The notes beneath the pieces were generated by a model that did no database searches, was not told the DNA's origin, and was given only the letters and a program-made list of their open reading frames with translations. 64,000 nucleotides of DNA from Serratia marcescens. GTDB lineage: Bacteria; Pseudomonadota; Gammaproteobacteria; Enterobacterales; Enterobacteriaceae. The position numbers were made by a program, and so were the translations under genes. Positions 26,211-35,767 of the stretch are shown piece after piece. The stretch lies in the NCBI RefSeq assembly GCF_029846115.1, contig NZ_JARVZZ010000001.1:186001-250000 (forward strand), written 5' to 3'. How positions within the stretch are numbered: position 1 is the first letter of the stretch; the number at the start of each line of letters is the position of its first letter.

Positions 26211-27619
26211 TGGAAGAACTCAGCTTAATCAAACAGGCGCTGCGGGCCGTAATGGGCGGCCAGCCACTCGCGCTGCGCGATCCGCACCGCCCGGCCTGGC
26301 ATCTGGCACCCAGCGTTGGCTTGCTGAACGATCCCAACGGCTTTATCCAGCACAACGGCGTTTATCACCTGTTCTATCAGTGGAACCCGCTGGGCTGCGA
26401 TCATCGTAACAAGTGCTGGGGACACTGGCAGTCGCTCGATTTAGTGCGTTGGGAACATCAGCCGATCGCCCTGGCGCCGGGCGCCTGCTACGACAGCCAC
26501 GGCTGTTACTCCGGCTCGGCGGTGGTGGCGGAAAACAAAATCACGCTGATCTACACCGGCAACGTGAAATTTCCCGACGGCTCACGCACGGCTTACCAAT
26601 GCCTGGCTCAGGAAAGCGATCGGGGCGAATACCGCAAACTCGGGCCGGTGCTGCCGCTGCCGGAGGGCTACAGCGGCCACGTACGCGATCCAAAAGTGTG
26701 GCGTCATCAGGATGCCTGGTACATGGTGCTCGGCGCGCGTGACTTGCAGGATCGCGGCAAGGTGCTGCTGCTGCGTTCCAGCGATCTGCGCGACTGGCAA
26801 ACGCTGGGAGAGATCGCCGGTTCCGGCCTGAACGACCTGGGTGAATTCGGCTACATGTGGGAGTGCCCGGACCTGTTCTCGCTGGACGGCGGCGACGTGT
26901 TGATCTGCTGCCCGCAGGGGCTGGCGCCGCAGGCGGAACGCTATCTCAACCGTTATCAGGCCGGCTATCTGCTCGGCAAGCTGGATTACCGGCAGGCGGC
27001 CTTCAGCCACGGCGAATTTCGCGAGCTGGACGCCGGCTTCGAGTTCTACGCGCCCCAGACGACGCTGGCGGAAGATGGCCGCCGCCTGCTGTTCGGCTGG
27101 ATGGGCGTGCCCGAGCAAGATGAAGAAGCCCATCCGACGCGCCGTTACGGCTGGATCCACACCATGACCTGCCCACGCGAGCTGTCGCTGCGGCATGGCC
27201 GCCTCCACCAACGCCCGGCGCGCGAGCTGCAACAGCTGCGCGGCGAGCGAGAAGACTGGCAAGGCCGCGCCGATGACGCCCCCACCTATGCGCTGGGGGC
27301 CGCGGAGCTGCAAATATCGCCGCAGGGTGCGTTCAGCGCCGCCTTTGGCGATGCCATGACGCTGAACTGGGACGGCGATCGGCTGCAACTGACGCGCGCT
27401 TCCCTGGCCGACGGCCGGCCGGAGCACCGTTACTGGCGCGGCCCGGTCACGCATCTGCAGCTGCTGTTCGATCGTTCCAGCGTGGAAATCTTCATCAACC
27501 GCGGCGAGGCGGTGATGAGCGCGCGCTACTTCCCGGCAGGTGAACCGCAACTGCGGCTGAACGGGAGCGCACCGCTGGCGTTGGAATACTGGCCGCTGAC
27601 GCCATGCATGCTAGAATGA
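26207..27619 (+). CDS. scrB: Sucrose-6-phosphate hydrolase ScrB
   Basis: GH32 invertase of 470 residues that splits sucrose-6-phosphate into glucose-6-phosphate and fructose. Catalytic motifs: VGLLNDPNGFIQ (nucleophile Asp), VRDPKVW (transition-state Asp) and MWECPDLF (acid/base Glu), followed by a C-terminal beta-sandwich with SSVEIFINRGEAVMSARYFP. The start ATG overlaps the scrA stop (ATGA). Confidence 0.95.
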   Translation: MMEELSLIKQALRAVMGGQPLALRDPHRPAWHLAPSVGLLNDPNGFIQHNGVYHLFYQWNPLGCDHRNKCWGHWQSLDLVRWEHQPIALAPGACYDSHGCYSGSAVVAENKITLIYTGNVKFPDGSRTAYQCLAQESDRGEYRKLGPVLPLPEGYSGHVRDPKVWRHQDAWYMVLGARDLQDRGKVLLLRSSDLRDWQTLGEIAGSGLNDLGEFGYMWECPDLFSLDGGDVLICCPQGLAPQAERYLNRYQAGYLLGKLDYRQAAFSHGEFRELDAGFEFYAPQTTLAEDGRRLLFGWMGVPEQDEEAHPTRRYGWIHTMTCPRELSLRHGRLHQRPARELQQLRGEREDWQGRADDAPTYALGAAELQISPQGAFSAAFGDAMTLNWDGDRLQLTRASLADGRPEHRYWRGPVTHLQLLFDRSSVEIFINRGEAVMSARYFPAGEPQLRLNGSAPLALEYWPLTPCMLE

Positions 27620-27640
27620 CGCATCCTCCGATGACTTCAG

Positions 27641-28684
27641 ATGGCGTCAGTGAAAAAAAATAAACGCATTACCATCAGTGACATCGCCACGCTGGCCGGG
27701 GTGTCGAAATCGACTGCCAGCCTGGTGCTGAACGGCCGCAGCAAGGAATACCGGGTGTCCGACGACACCCGCGATCGCATTCTGGCGCTGGCGCACGAAC
27801 ACCATTATCAGCCCAGCATCCACGCCCGCTCTTTGCGATCCAACCGCAGCCATACGCTGGGGCTGGTGGTGCCGGAGATGACCAACTACGGCTTTGCGGT
27901 GATCTCGCGCGAGCTGGAAACGCTGTGCCGCGAAGCCGGTCTGCAGCTGTTGATCGCCTGCACCGATGAAAACCCGGCGCAGGAGATGATGGCGGTGAAC
28001 AGTCTGGTGCAGCGGCAGGTCGACGGTCTGATCGTCGCCTCCAGCCAGCTGAACGACGCGGAATACCAGAAGATCAACGCCGGGCTACCGGTGGTGCAGA
28101 TGGACCGCCTGATCGCTGGTTCCGAACTGCCGCTGGTGATCACCGACTCGGTTAATGCGACCGCCGACCTGGTGGAAAAGGTCGCGCGCCAACATCCGGA
28201 TGAGATCTATTTTCTCGGCGGGCAGCCGCGCATTTCACCGACCCGCGATCGGCTGGCCGGCTTCCAGCTTGGCCTGGAGCGCGCCGGCGTATCGTGCAAA
28301 CCGGAATGGATCATCAACGGCAGCTACCACCCCAGCTCGGGTTACGAGATGTTCGCTCAGCTGTGCGCACAGCTGGGGCGTCCGCCCAAAGCGCTGTTTA
28401 CCGCCGCCTGCGGCCTGTTGGAAGGGGTATTGCGTTATCTGACTCAGCATCAGCTGATGGAGAGCGACATCCACCTGTGCAGCTTCGACGATCACTACCT
28501 GTTCGATTGCATGACGCTGAAGATAGACACGGTCGCACAGGACTGCCGGGCGCTGGCGCAACATAGCTTCAGCCAGGTCACCGCGCTCATCGACGAGCGG
28601 CCGCTGGAACAGAATGCGCTTTATCTACCGGGCCGTATCCACTGGCGCCATGCCGGTTCCCGGGCGTTGTTGGCCGGGGAGTGA
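27641..28684 (+). CDS. scrR: Sucrose operon repressor ScrR
   Basis: LacI-family repressor of 347 residues. N-terminal helix-turn-helix [35 protein letters not shown], hinge with [21 protein letters not shown], then a periplasmic-binding-type sensor for fructose or fructose-phosphate. It follows scrB by 22 bases and shares its transcript; the three AACCGG-type sites around scrK and scrY are its likely targets. Confidence 0.93.
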   Translation: MASVKKNKRITISDIATLAGVSKSTASLVLNGRSKEYRVSDDTRDRILALAHEHHYQPSIHARSLRSNRSHTLGLVVPEMTNYGFAVISRELETLCREAGLQLLIACTDENPAQEMMAVNSLVQRQVDGLIVASSQLNDAEYQKINAGLPVVQMDRLIAGSELPLVITDSVNATADLVEKVARQHPDEIYFLGGQPRISPTRDRLAGFQLGLERAGVSCKPEWIINGSYHPSSGYEMFAQLCAQLGRPPKALFTAACGLLEGVLRYLTQHQLMESDIHLCSFDDHYLFDCMTLKIDTVAQDCRALAQHSFSQVTALIDERPLEQNALYLPGRIHWRHAGSRALLAGE

Positions 28685-28702
28685 TATCTCTGAATCAATA
28701 AA

Positions 28703-28724
28703 AAAGGGCGCCTGAGCGCCCTTT
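28703..28724. terminator. Bidirectional terminator scrR / exbD
   Basis: Perfect 9-bp stem AAAGGGCGC/GCGCCCTTT with the loop CTGA. A-rich sequence on the left and T-rich on the right let it stop transcripts from both sides. Confidence 0.8.
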
Positions 28725-28739
28725 ATCGTTTTGCTGCCG

Positions 28740-29162
28740 CTACTTGGCGGCGCCTTCCATGCCCACCAGCCCCACTTTCAGGTAGCCGGCTTTACGCAGG
28801 GTGTCCATCACGCTCATCAGCGTTTCATAGTCCACGCTCTTGTCCGCCTGGAAGAAGATGGTGGTTTCTTTGTTCGCCTGAGTGCGTTGATCCAGCACCG
28901 AAGTCAGCTGATCGGCATTCACCGGCTGATCGCCAACGTAGAGCTGCTTGTCAGCCTTCACCGACAGGAACACCGGTTTCTCCGGCCGCGGCTGCGGTTT
29001 GGCGGAAGAAGCCGGCAGATCGACGCGGATATCTACCGTTGCCAGCGGCGCGGCCACCATAAAGATGATCAACAGCACCAACATGACGTCGATAAACGGC
29101 GTCACGTTGATTTCATGCAGTTCGCCGCTGTCGTCCAGATCTTCATTTAAGCGCATCGCCAT
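28740..29162 (-). CDS. exbD: TonB-system proton channel protein ExbD
   Basis: Inner-membrane protein of 140 residues with one N-terminal helix carrying the essential Asp (INVTPFIDVMLVLLIIFMVAAPL) and a periplasmic domain ending LRKAGYLKVGLVGMEG. With ExbB it harvests proton motive force for TonB (and HasB in S. marcescens). The ATG follows the exbB stop by three bases. Confidence 0.96.
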   Translation of the reverse strand: MAMRLNEDLDDSGELHEINVTPFIDVMLVLLIIFMVAAPLATVDIRVDLPASSAKPQPRPEKPVFLSVKADKQLYVGDQPVNADQLTSVLDQRTQANKETTIFFQADKSVDYETLMSVMDTLRKAGYLKVGLVGMEGAAK

Positions 29163-29165
29163 GAC

Positions 29166-30143
29166 TCACCCCGCCCGCAGTTGGTGTGCGTGCTGTGAGC
29201 GCTTGGCTTCCGCCGTTGCGGCCAGATCCAGATCGCGGCCCTGCAGCAGCAAGACCTGCGCCGCCACGTCGCCCACCTGGGCGCGATGGCCGCTGATGAC
29301 GCGGGCGAAGATGTTGTAGATAACGACCGCAGGGATCGCCGCCACCAGGCCCATCGCAGTCGCCAGCAGCGCCTCTGCGATGCCCGGCGCCACGACCGCC
29401 AGGTTGGTGGTCTGCGAATGGGCGATGCCGATAAAGCTGTTCATGATGCCCCAGACGGTACCGAACAGGCCGACGAACGGCGAGATGGCGCCGATGGTGG
29501 CCAGGAAGCCGTTACCGCGGCCCATGTTGCGGCTGTAGGCCGCCACGCGGCGCTCGAGGCGGAAACCGGTGCGTTCCTTGATGCCGTTGTTGTCGTTGGA
29601 TTCCGCAGACAGCTCCAGCTCATTTTGCGCATCGTTCAGCAGTACCGCACTGACGCTCTCCGGGGAGAAGTTTTGCGCCAGTTCGGAAGCCTCATCCAGC
29701 GAGCGCGCTTCGGCCAGCGCCAACTGCTCGCGACGCAGACGACGTTTGGCACGCAGCAGTTCGCTGCCTTTGGCGAACAGAATGGTCCAAGTCACGATAG
29801 ACGCCAGCACCAGGCCGATCATCACCGCTTTCACCACCGCGTCGGCGTGCTGGTACATGCCCCAAATGGACAGGTCCATGCCGCGGGTTTCCGGTGGCTG
29901 GATCGTCGGTGCCGGGTTCACCGGCGTGATGCTTTCCGGCGCGGCGGCTGCAGGTGCAGGCGCGGTGGTCGGCGCAACGCTTTCGGTAACGGCCGGATTG
30001 GCCGCCGGCGCTGCCTTCGCGCTGCCGGCCAGCCCCACGACAAGCACCATAGAAGCCATCAGGCTGCGGCCAAAGGCCTTGCCCCACTGCGCCCGGCCCT
30101 GGCCGAACGATCCTTGATTTAAATTCTTGCCAGCCGTTTTCAC
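29166..30143 (-). CDS. exbB: TonB-system protein ExbB with long periplasmic N-terminus
   Basis: Protein of 325 residues, about 80 longer than E. coli ExbB (244). I start at GTG 30143, which has a perfect GGAGG 6 bases upstream; TTG 30170 has none. Residues 1-44 look like a long signal peptide ([18 protein letters not shown]), followed by about 45 Ala/Pro-rich periplasmic residues and then the standard ExbB core ([71 protein letters not shown]). The S. marcescens ExbB is known for such an extension, which contacts HasB/TonB partners. Confidence 0.95.
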   Translation of the reverse strand: MKTAGKNLNQGSFGQGRAQWGKAFGRSLMASMVLVVGLAGSAKAAPAANPAVTESVAPTTAPAPAAAAPESITPVNPAPTIQPPETRGMDLSIWGMYQHADAVVKAVMIGLVLASIVTWTILFAKGSELLRAKRRLRREQLALAEARSLDEASELAQNFSPESVSAVLLNDAQNELELSAESNDNNGIKERTGFRLERRVAAYSRNMGRGNGFLATIGAISPFVGLFGTVWGIMNSFIGIAHSQTTNLAVVAPGIAEALLATAMGLVAAIPAVVIYNIFARVISGHRAQVGDVAAQVLLLQGRDLDLAATAEAKRSQHAHQLRAG

Positions 30144-30218
30144 GCTGTGCCTCCACCCATTACCGATCAAAATTAAGGAATAATTCAGCGTGCGATCATA
30201 TCAAACCAACCGGGGATT

Positions 30219-30237
30219 GATAGTAGTTCTCATTATT
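30219..30237 (-). promoter_or_regulatory. Fur box of exbBD
   Basis: Read on the minus strand, AATAATGAGAACTACTATC matches the Fur consensus at 14 of 19 positions, the best in the window. It lies 76 bases before the exbB start. Confidence 0.65.
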
Positions 30238-30485
30238 ATTTACCAAATAAACGAGAAAATTTTAGCCAACCCCGCCGCAAAGCGCCAATCCGCGCCCGTT
30301 CACCGCCAAACGCCCCTTTTATAGGGTTATTTCGTTACTTTTCTTCCACAACGACGCAACAACGCCACGCTGCCGAACGGCGTCTTGACCGAGGAATGGG
30401 CTTCTCTCTCGCACCAGGGCAGAAGGATGAGGCGAGAAAGGCACACCTGGCAGCCAATAATAGCCGTTTCTGTATCTGGAAGTTA

Positions 30486-30501
30486 AAACGTCTGGATGGC
30501 T
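30486..30501. promoter_or_regulatory. MetJ boxes upstream of metC
   Basis: AAACGTCT (7 of 8 to AGACGTCT) is followed directly by GGATGGCT (5 of 8). Tandem eight-base boxes before a methionine gene are the MetJ pattern, so repression by MetJ with S-adenosylmethionine is expected. Confidence 0.6.
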
Positions 30502-30574
30502 ATATAAACTCATGCTAACGTAAGGGCTATCGCAAACGGGCACGTGCAGAGCAACCAAAGGTGAGCCAGGTACC

Positions 30575-31771
30575 ATGACGTCAAAACACATCGAAACCAC
30601 GCTGATCGGCGCCGGCCGCGGCAAACGCTACACCCAGGGCTCCGTCAATCCCGTCACGCAACGCGCCTCTTCTTTGGTCTTCGACTCCGTCGCTGCCAAA
30701 AAGCACGCCACCGCGCAACGCGCCCACGGCGAGCTGTTTTACGGCCGACGCGGCACCCTGACCCACTTCGCCCTGCAGGATGCGATGGTGGAGCTGGAGG
30801 GCGGCGCCGGCTGCGTGCTGTACCCCTGCGGTGCGGCGGCGGTGGCCAATGCGATCCTGTCGTTCGTCGGCGCCGGCGATCACCTGCTGGTCACCGGTTC
30901 GGCGTACGAACCGACCCAGGATTTCTGCACCCACATCCTCGGTCGCATGAACGTCAGCACCACCTATTTCGATCCGCTGATCGGCGCCGATATCGCCACA
31001 TTGATCCAACCCAATACCCGCGTGGTGTTCCTGGAATCCCCCGGCTCCATCACCCTGGAAGTGCAGGACATTCCGGCGATGGTGCAGGCCATTCGCGCCG
31101 TGGCGCCGGAGGTGGTGATCATGATCGACAACACCTGGGCGGCGGGCGTGCTGTTCAAGGCGCTGGATTTTGACATCGACATTTCTATTCAGGCCGGCAC
31201 CAAATACCTGATCGGCCATTCCGATTACATGCTCGGCACCGCCGTCGCCAACGCGCGCTGTTGGGATCAACTGCGCGAGTACTCCTATCTGATGGGGCAG
31301 ATGGTGGATGCCGACACCGCCTACATGGCGAGCCGCGGCCTGCGCACCCTGAGCGTGCGCCTGAAGCAGCACGAGCGCAGCAGCATTGAGGTCGCCAACT
31401 GGCTGGCCGAACGGCCGGAGGTGGCGACGGTCAATCACCCGGCCCTGCCCAGCTGCAAGGGCCACGAGTTCTACCGCCGCGACTTCAGCGGCTGCAACGG
31501 GCTATTCTCTTTCGTGCTGAAAGAGCGGCTGGACGATGCGCAGCTGGCCGCCTACCTGGACAACTTCAGCCACTTCAGCATGGCCTACTCCTGGGGCGGC
31601 TTCGAGTCGCTGATCCTGGCCAACCAACCGGAAGAGCTGGAAGCGATCCGTCCGGCGGGCGGCGTCGATTTTTCCGGCACGCTGGTGCGCGTGCACATCG
31701 GCCTGGAGAACGTCGAAGACCTGATCGCCGATCTGGCTGCCGGCTTCGATCGCCTCAACGGCGTGCGCTAA
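30575..31771 (+). CDS. metC: Cystathionine beta-lyase MetC
   Basis: PLP enzyme of 398 residues making homocysteine, pyruvate and ammonia from cystathionine. PLP lysine in [18 protein letters not shown]; phosphate site in [16 protein letters not shown]; start region [17 protein letters not shown]. Divergent from exbB as in E. coli. The 404-base divergent region carries the Fur box of exbB on the left and the MetJ boxes on the right. Length matches the family (395). Confidence 0.96.
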   Translation: MTSKHIETTLIGAGRGKRYTQGSVNPVTQRASSLVFDSVAAKKHATAQRAHGELFYGRRGTLTHFALQDAMVELEGGAGCVLYPCGAAAVANAILSFVGAGDHLLVTGSAYEPTQDFCTHILGRMNVSTTYFDPLIGADIATLIQPNTRVVFLESPGSITLEVQDIPAMVQAIRAVAPEVVIMIDNTWAAGVLFKALDFDIDISIQAGTKYLIGHSDYMLGTAVANARCWDQLREYSYLMGQMVDADTAYMASRGLRTLSVRLKQHERSSIEVANWLAERPEVATVNHPALPSCKGHEFYRRDFSGCNGLFSFVLKERLDDAQLAAYLDNFSHFSMAYSWGGFESLILANQPEELEAIRPAGGVDFSGTLVRVHIGLENVEDLIADLAAGFDRLNGVR

Positions 31772-31916
31772 GGCGGATTCCGCTAATTTTCTTCGTCTCG
31801 TTTAATGTCGGCTTAAGCTATTAGCGGTACACTATCCGGGTAACTGTCAGATACGGTAACCGCCGCACCCTGGAGAACGTGACCCCGGGCGCAACCGGCA
31901 TGCAACAGGACATAAA

Positions 31917-32579
31917 ATGGATGTATTACGAGAGATTATTCATGCGCTTTGGCAGCAGGACTTTACCGCCCTCGCCGATCCCAGCGTAATTTGGGTGGTT
32001 TACGCCGTACTTTTCACCACTCTGTTTTTGGAAAACGGACTGCTGCCCGCCTCCTTTCTCCCCGGCGACAGCCTGCTGCTGCTGTCGGGCGCACTGATCG
32101 CCAAAGGCGTGATGGGCTTTGCCCCCACCCTGCTGATTCTGACCGCCGCCGCCGGCCTCGGTTGCTGGCTGAGCTATATCCAGGGCCGCTGGCTGGGCCA
32201 CACCGGCCTGGTGAAGAGCTGGCTGCTGCAGCTGCCGGCACAGTACCACCAGCGCGCACACAACCTGTTCAACCGCCACGGGTTGACGGCGCTGCTGATC
32301 GGCCGTTTCCTCGGCTTTGTGCGCACCCTGCTGCCGACCATGGCCGGTATTTCCGGGCTCAACAGCTCACGCTTCCAGGTGTTCAACTGGCTGAGCGCGG
32401 CGATCTGGGTTTGCGCGCTGGTGGGCCTCGGCTATGCTTTCAGCCAAATCCCGCTGGTGAAGCGCTACGAAAGCCAGGTGATGACCGGCCTGATGCTGCT
32501 GCCGCTGCTGCTGCTGTTCGTCGGCCTGCTGGGCGCCATGCTGGTGATCTGGCGTAAAAAACGCGCCGCCTCCTCCTGA
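31917..32579 (+). CDS. yghB: DedA-family membrane protein YghB
   Basis: Polytopic protein of 220 residues. DedA signature [22 protein letters not shown] and [20 protein letters not shown], with five or six hydrophobic segments. DedA proteins are linked to lipid-carrier flipping and proton-dependent envelope homeostasis. Position right after metC is as in E. coli. It runs almost into the convergent LysR gene (11 bases). Confidence 0.92.
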   Translation: MDVLREIIHALWQQDFTALADPSVIWVVYAVLFTTLFLENGLLPASFLPGDSLLLLSGALIAKGVMGFAPTLLILTAAAGLGCWLSYIQGRWLGHTGLVKSWLLQLPAQYHQRAHNLFNRHGLTALLIGRFLGFVRTLLPTMAGISGLNSSRFQVFNWLSAAIWVCALVGLGYAFSQIPLVKRYESQVMTGLMLLPLLLLFVGLLGAMLVIWRKKRAASS

Positions 32580-32589
32580 GCCAGGCGCA

Positions 32590-33510
32590 CTACAGCGCCT
32601 TCTCGACCAACGCCAGGCTGGCAGGCAGTTTGCTCACCAGCGTATCCACCGCCAGCCGCACCTTCAGCGGCAGGTGAGGCGTGTGCGGCCACACCGCATG
32701 CGCGTCAAAGGCGGCACCCGGCCGGTCGCGCAGCAAGCGCACCAGCGCCCCGCTCAACAGCTGCTCACGCACCAGCCAGCACGGCAGCCAGGCAATGCCG
32801 AACCCCGCCGTCGCCGCATCCGCAATCGCCTGCAGATCGTCCATTTGCAGCCGGTTATTCGGCATCACTTCCTGCGGCTTACCGTCGCTATCCAATACCA
32901 ACCAGCTGCGCCGCGCACCGGCGCGCATATAGGTCACCGCCTCATGCTGGGCCAATTGCTCGATGCTGCGCGGTTCGCCGCACCGCTGCAGATAGGCCGG
33001 CGAGGCGCACAGCGTCATGCGATGATCGCCGATACGCCGCGCCACCAGCCCGCCGCTGTTGGCCAACGTGCCGTTGCGGATCGCCATATCGAAACCGTCC
33101 TCAATCAGATCCACCACCCGATCGCTGAACGACAGCTCCAGCTCCAGGCCAGGGTGCTCGCGCGTCAGCTCAGTCAGCAGCGGCGCAATGCACATGCGGC
33201 CAAACAGCACCGGCATCGATACCCGCAGCCGGCCGCTGACCTGTCGCTTGCCCGACTCCAGCAACGTTTCCGCGCTGCGGATCTCCTCCAGCGCCCGCAG
33301 GCAGCGTTCATAGAACAACGCGCCGTCGTCCGTCAGGCTCTGGCTGCGGGTGGTGCGATGAAACAGCCGCACACCCAGCCGCTGTTCCAGCCGGGCGATG
33401 GTTTTCCCCACCGCTGAACGTGACAGGTGCAGCCGACTGGCCGCCAATGCAAAACTGCCCGCCTCCACGGCGGTGACGAATACCGAAATGCCGCTCAATC
33501 GATCGCTCAT
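32590..33510 (-). CDS. LysR-type regulator, divergent from a dehydrogenase
   Basis: LysR regulator of 306 residues: MSDRLSGISVFVTAVEAGSFALAASRLHLSRSAVGKTIARLEQRLG (winged helix), then a co-inducer domain (LELELSFSDRVVDLIEDGFDMAIRNG) of the CrgA/DmlR group. ATG 33510 is used rather than TTG 33534 because similarity begins there. It faces away from the alcohol-dehydrogenase-like gene 107 bases away, which is its probable target. This pair is absent between yghB and yqhC in E. coli. Confidence 0.88.
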   Translation of the reverse strand: MSDRLSGISVFVTAVEAGSFALAASRLHLSRSAVGKTIARLEQRLGVRLFHRTTRSQSLTDDGALFYERCLRALEEIRSAETLLESGKRQVSGRLRVSMPVLFGRMCIAPLLTELTREHPGLELELSFSDRVVDLIEDGFDMAIRNGTLANSGGLVARRIGDHRMTLCASPAYLQRCGEPRSIEQLAQHEAVTYMRAGARRSWLVLDSDGKPQEVMPNNRLQMDDLQAIADAATAGFGIAWLPCWLVREQLLSGALVRLLRDRPGAAFDAHAVWPHTPHLPLKVRLAVDTLVSKLPASLALVEKAL

Positions 33511-33617
33511 GATTTGTCGCTCTGAAAGAAACAATCTGCGGAAATCTTATCGCCACTGGCGAACCTCTATCAACGATATTATCGACAGGTCGTTAATCGC
33601 TGACTTTGGAGAACATC

Positions 33618-34646
33618 ATGACCGACACGATGCAACGCTGGACAATGGATGCCCTGGGACGTGAACACCTGCAGCTGACCACCGAAGCGATCCCGCAGCC
33701 GGGGCCACACGAGATCAGAGTGAAAGTGAAGGCGGTCGCGCTCAACTACCGCGATAAACTGATGATTGAAAGCGGCATGGGGCTGACGCTGCCGCAGCCG
33801 TTCACCCCCGCCTCGGACATGGCCGGCGAGGTCGACGCCATCGGCCCCGGCGTCAGCCGTTTCCAACCCGGCGCCCGGGTGATCTCCACCTTCAGTCCCG
33901 GCTGGCTCGATGGCCGGCAAAAGCCGTACGGCGATGCGCGCCAGGTGCCTTACCACACCCTCGGCGGCTTCTATCCGGGCGTGCTGGCGGAATATGTGAT
34001 TTTGCATGAAGACTGGCTGGTGGCGGCGCCGGCGTCGCTGGACGACGTGCAGGCCAGCACCCTGCCGTGCGCCGGGCTGACCGCCTGGTTCGCGCTGGTG
34101 GAGCAAGGCAAGCTGCATGCCGGCGAGACGGTGCTGGTGCAAGGCACTGGCGGGGTGGCGCTGTTTGCACTGCAGATCGCCAAAGCGCACGGCGCCGAGG
34201 TGTACGTGACCTCCGGCAGCGATGAAAAGCTGGTGCGCGCCCGGGCGCTGGGCGCCAGTCACGGCATCAACCGGCTGAACGGTGATTGGGTCGAAGCGGT
34301 ATATGCGCTGACGCAGGATCGCGGCATCGACCATGTGATCGACACCGTCGGTGGCCCGAATCTGGGCAATTCGGTGCGCGCGGTGGCGGTGGGCGGCCGC
34401 ATCTCGGTGATCGGCGTGCTGGCGGGCGCCGAGATTTCCGCGCCTGCCGGCCTGCTGCTGCTGAAATCGGCGCAGATCCAGGGCATCGGCGTCGGCCATC
34501 GTCGCGCGCTGGAAGATCTGGTGCGCGCCGTGGACGCCGTCAACCTGCAGCCGGTGATCGACCAGGTCTACCGCTTCGATCAGCTGCCGCAGGCGTTGGA
34601 TCACCTCGATCGCGGGCCGTTCGGTAAGATCGTCCTGACCCCGTAA
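33618..34646 (+). CDS. MDR-type NAD(P)-dependent alcohol dehydrogenase
   Basis: Medium-chain dehydrogenase/reductase of 342 residues. GroES-like N-terminal half (PHEIRVKVKAVALNYRDKLMIESGMG; FTPASDMAGEVDAIGPGVSRFQPGARV) and a Rossmann half with VLVQGTGGVALFALQIAKAHGAEV. The usual catalytic Cys/Glu of zinc alcohol dehydrogenases are replaced here (NYRDK where zinc enzymes have CHTD), so it is probably a zinc-free quinone-oxidoreductase-like member. ATG 33618 has GGAG 6 bases upstream; TTG 33606 is rejected. Controlled, it seems, by the divergent LysR regulator. Confidence 0.85.
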   Translation: MTDTMQRWTMDALGREHLQLTTEAIPQPGPHEIRVKVKAVALNYRDKLMIESGMGLTLPQPFTPASDMAGEVDAIGPGVSRFQPGARVISTFSPGWLDGRQKPYGDARQVPYHTLGGFYPGVLAEYVILHEDWLVAAPASLDDVQASTLPCAGLTAWFALVEQGKLHAGETVLVQGTGGVALFALQIAKAHGAEVYVTSGSDEKLVRARALGASHGINRLNGDWVEAVYALTQDRGIDHVIDTVGGPNLGNSVRAVAVGGRISVIGVLAGAEISAPAGLLLLKSAQIQGIGVGHRRALEDLVRAVDAVNLQPVIDQVYRFDQLPQALDHLDRGPFGKIVLTP

Positions 34647-34653
34647 ACGCGGC

Positions 34654-35571
34654 TCAGCCCTCCAGCAGCAGCGGATTGGCGTCGCGCAGCCGGGCGACTT
34701 CATCGCTCGGCGTCATGCCGAACAGCCGCTTGAATTCACGGCTGAACTGCGACGCGCTCTCGTAACCGACGCGGATCGCCGCCGTACTGGCCTTCAGGCC
34801 GTCATGCACCATCAGCAGGCGCGCCTTATGCAGCCGGTACGACTTCACGTACTGCAGCGGCGAGGTGTTGGTTACCGCCTTGAAGTTATGGTGAAACGCC
34901 GAGACGCTCATGTTGACCTCGCTAGCCAACTGCTCGACGTTGAGGTTATCGGCATACTGATGTTCGATACGCCGCAGTGCCTTGGCGATCTGGCTGAAGT
35001 GGGTATGGCGGTTGACCAACTCCTGCAGCGACGCGCCGCAGGTGCCGCGCAGCACGTAGTAGAGGATCTCGCGCACGATCTGCGGCCCCAGCACCCGGGC
35101 ATCGAGCGGCTTGGCCATCACGTCCAGCAGGCGTTCGGTGGCACACAGCAACGCTTCCGTCAGCTCGGCCAGGTTCACCCCGTTGCTCTCCGCCCGCGGC
35201 TGCATCAGGTAGTCGTCGTCGCCGATGTCGATCAGCAAATCCTGCAGCATTTGGGTATCGATATTGACCGCCAATCCAACCAGCGGCAGTTCCGGGCTGG
35301 CGAAGGTTTCGCACTCGAACGGCAGCGGCACCGTCATCAGCAGGTAGTTGCGCGGATCGTACTGGAACACCTTGTTGCCGCAATAGCCGACCTTGTGCCC
35401 CTGAAAGATGATGACGATCCCCGGTTCGTACATCACCGGTTGACGTGGGCAGTGGCGATCGACATACAGGATCTTCACCCGCGGCACCGGTGACGGCGTG
35501 TAGCCGTTGCCGGTAGCGATAGCCATCGCCTGGCGCGCCATGCGGCTGCGCAGCGCATCGATTTCAGTCAC
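34654..35571 (-). CDS. yqhC: AraC-type regulator YqhC
   Basis: AraC-family activator of 305 residues: N-terminal AraC_N domain ([33 protein letters not shown]) and C-terminal double helix-turn-helix ([43 protein letters not shown]... [17 protein letters not shown]). In E. coli YqhC senses reactive aldehydes and activates yqhD-dkgA; gene order here is the same. It converges on the inserted dehydrogenase gene with an 8-base gap. Confidence 0.93.
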   Translation of the reverse strand: MTEIDALRSRMARQAMAIATGNGYTPSPVPRVKILYVDRHCPRQPVMYEPGIVIIFQGHKVGYCGNKVFQYDPRNYLLMTVPLPFECETFASPELPLVGLAVNIDTQMLQDLLIDIGDDDYLMQPRAESNGVNLAELTEALLCATERLLDVMAKPLDARVLGPQIVREILYYVLRGTCGASLQELVNRHTHFSQIAKALRRIEHQYADNLNVEQLASEVNMSVSAFHHNFKAVTNTSPLQYVKSYRLHKARLLMVHDGLKASTAAIRVGYESASQFSREFKRLFGMTPSDEVARLRDANPLLLEG

Positions 35572-35628
35572 GGAAACACCCTCTTACAGTCAGAACGATT
35601 CGGCATAAATCATAATTTAAAACTCGCC

Positions 35629-35652
35629 ATTTCTACAGCCAGTTGTAGAAAT
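35629..35652. promoter_or_regulatory. Inverted repeat between yqhC and yqhD, likely YqhC operator
   Basis: ATTTCTACA and TGTAGAAAT are perfect 9-base arms around GCCAGT; with a one-base bulge the arms extend to GCC...GGC. It is the only strong symmetry in the 196-base divergent region. Confidence 0.55.
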
Positions 35653-35767
35653 AGGCAAGAACCAAACAGGAATGTGCATTGTGCGTTGCCGCCAGGTTCC
35701 TGACAATACGGGCCAGAAACCTTTGCGCCACGTTGGCGCCCGCCTGACAGAAAGAGAGAAATCATCC

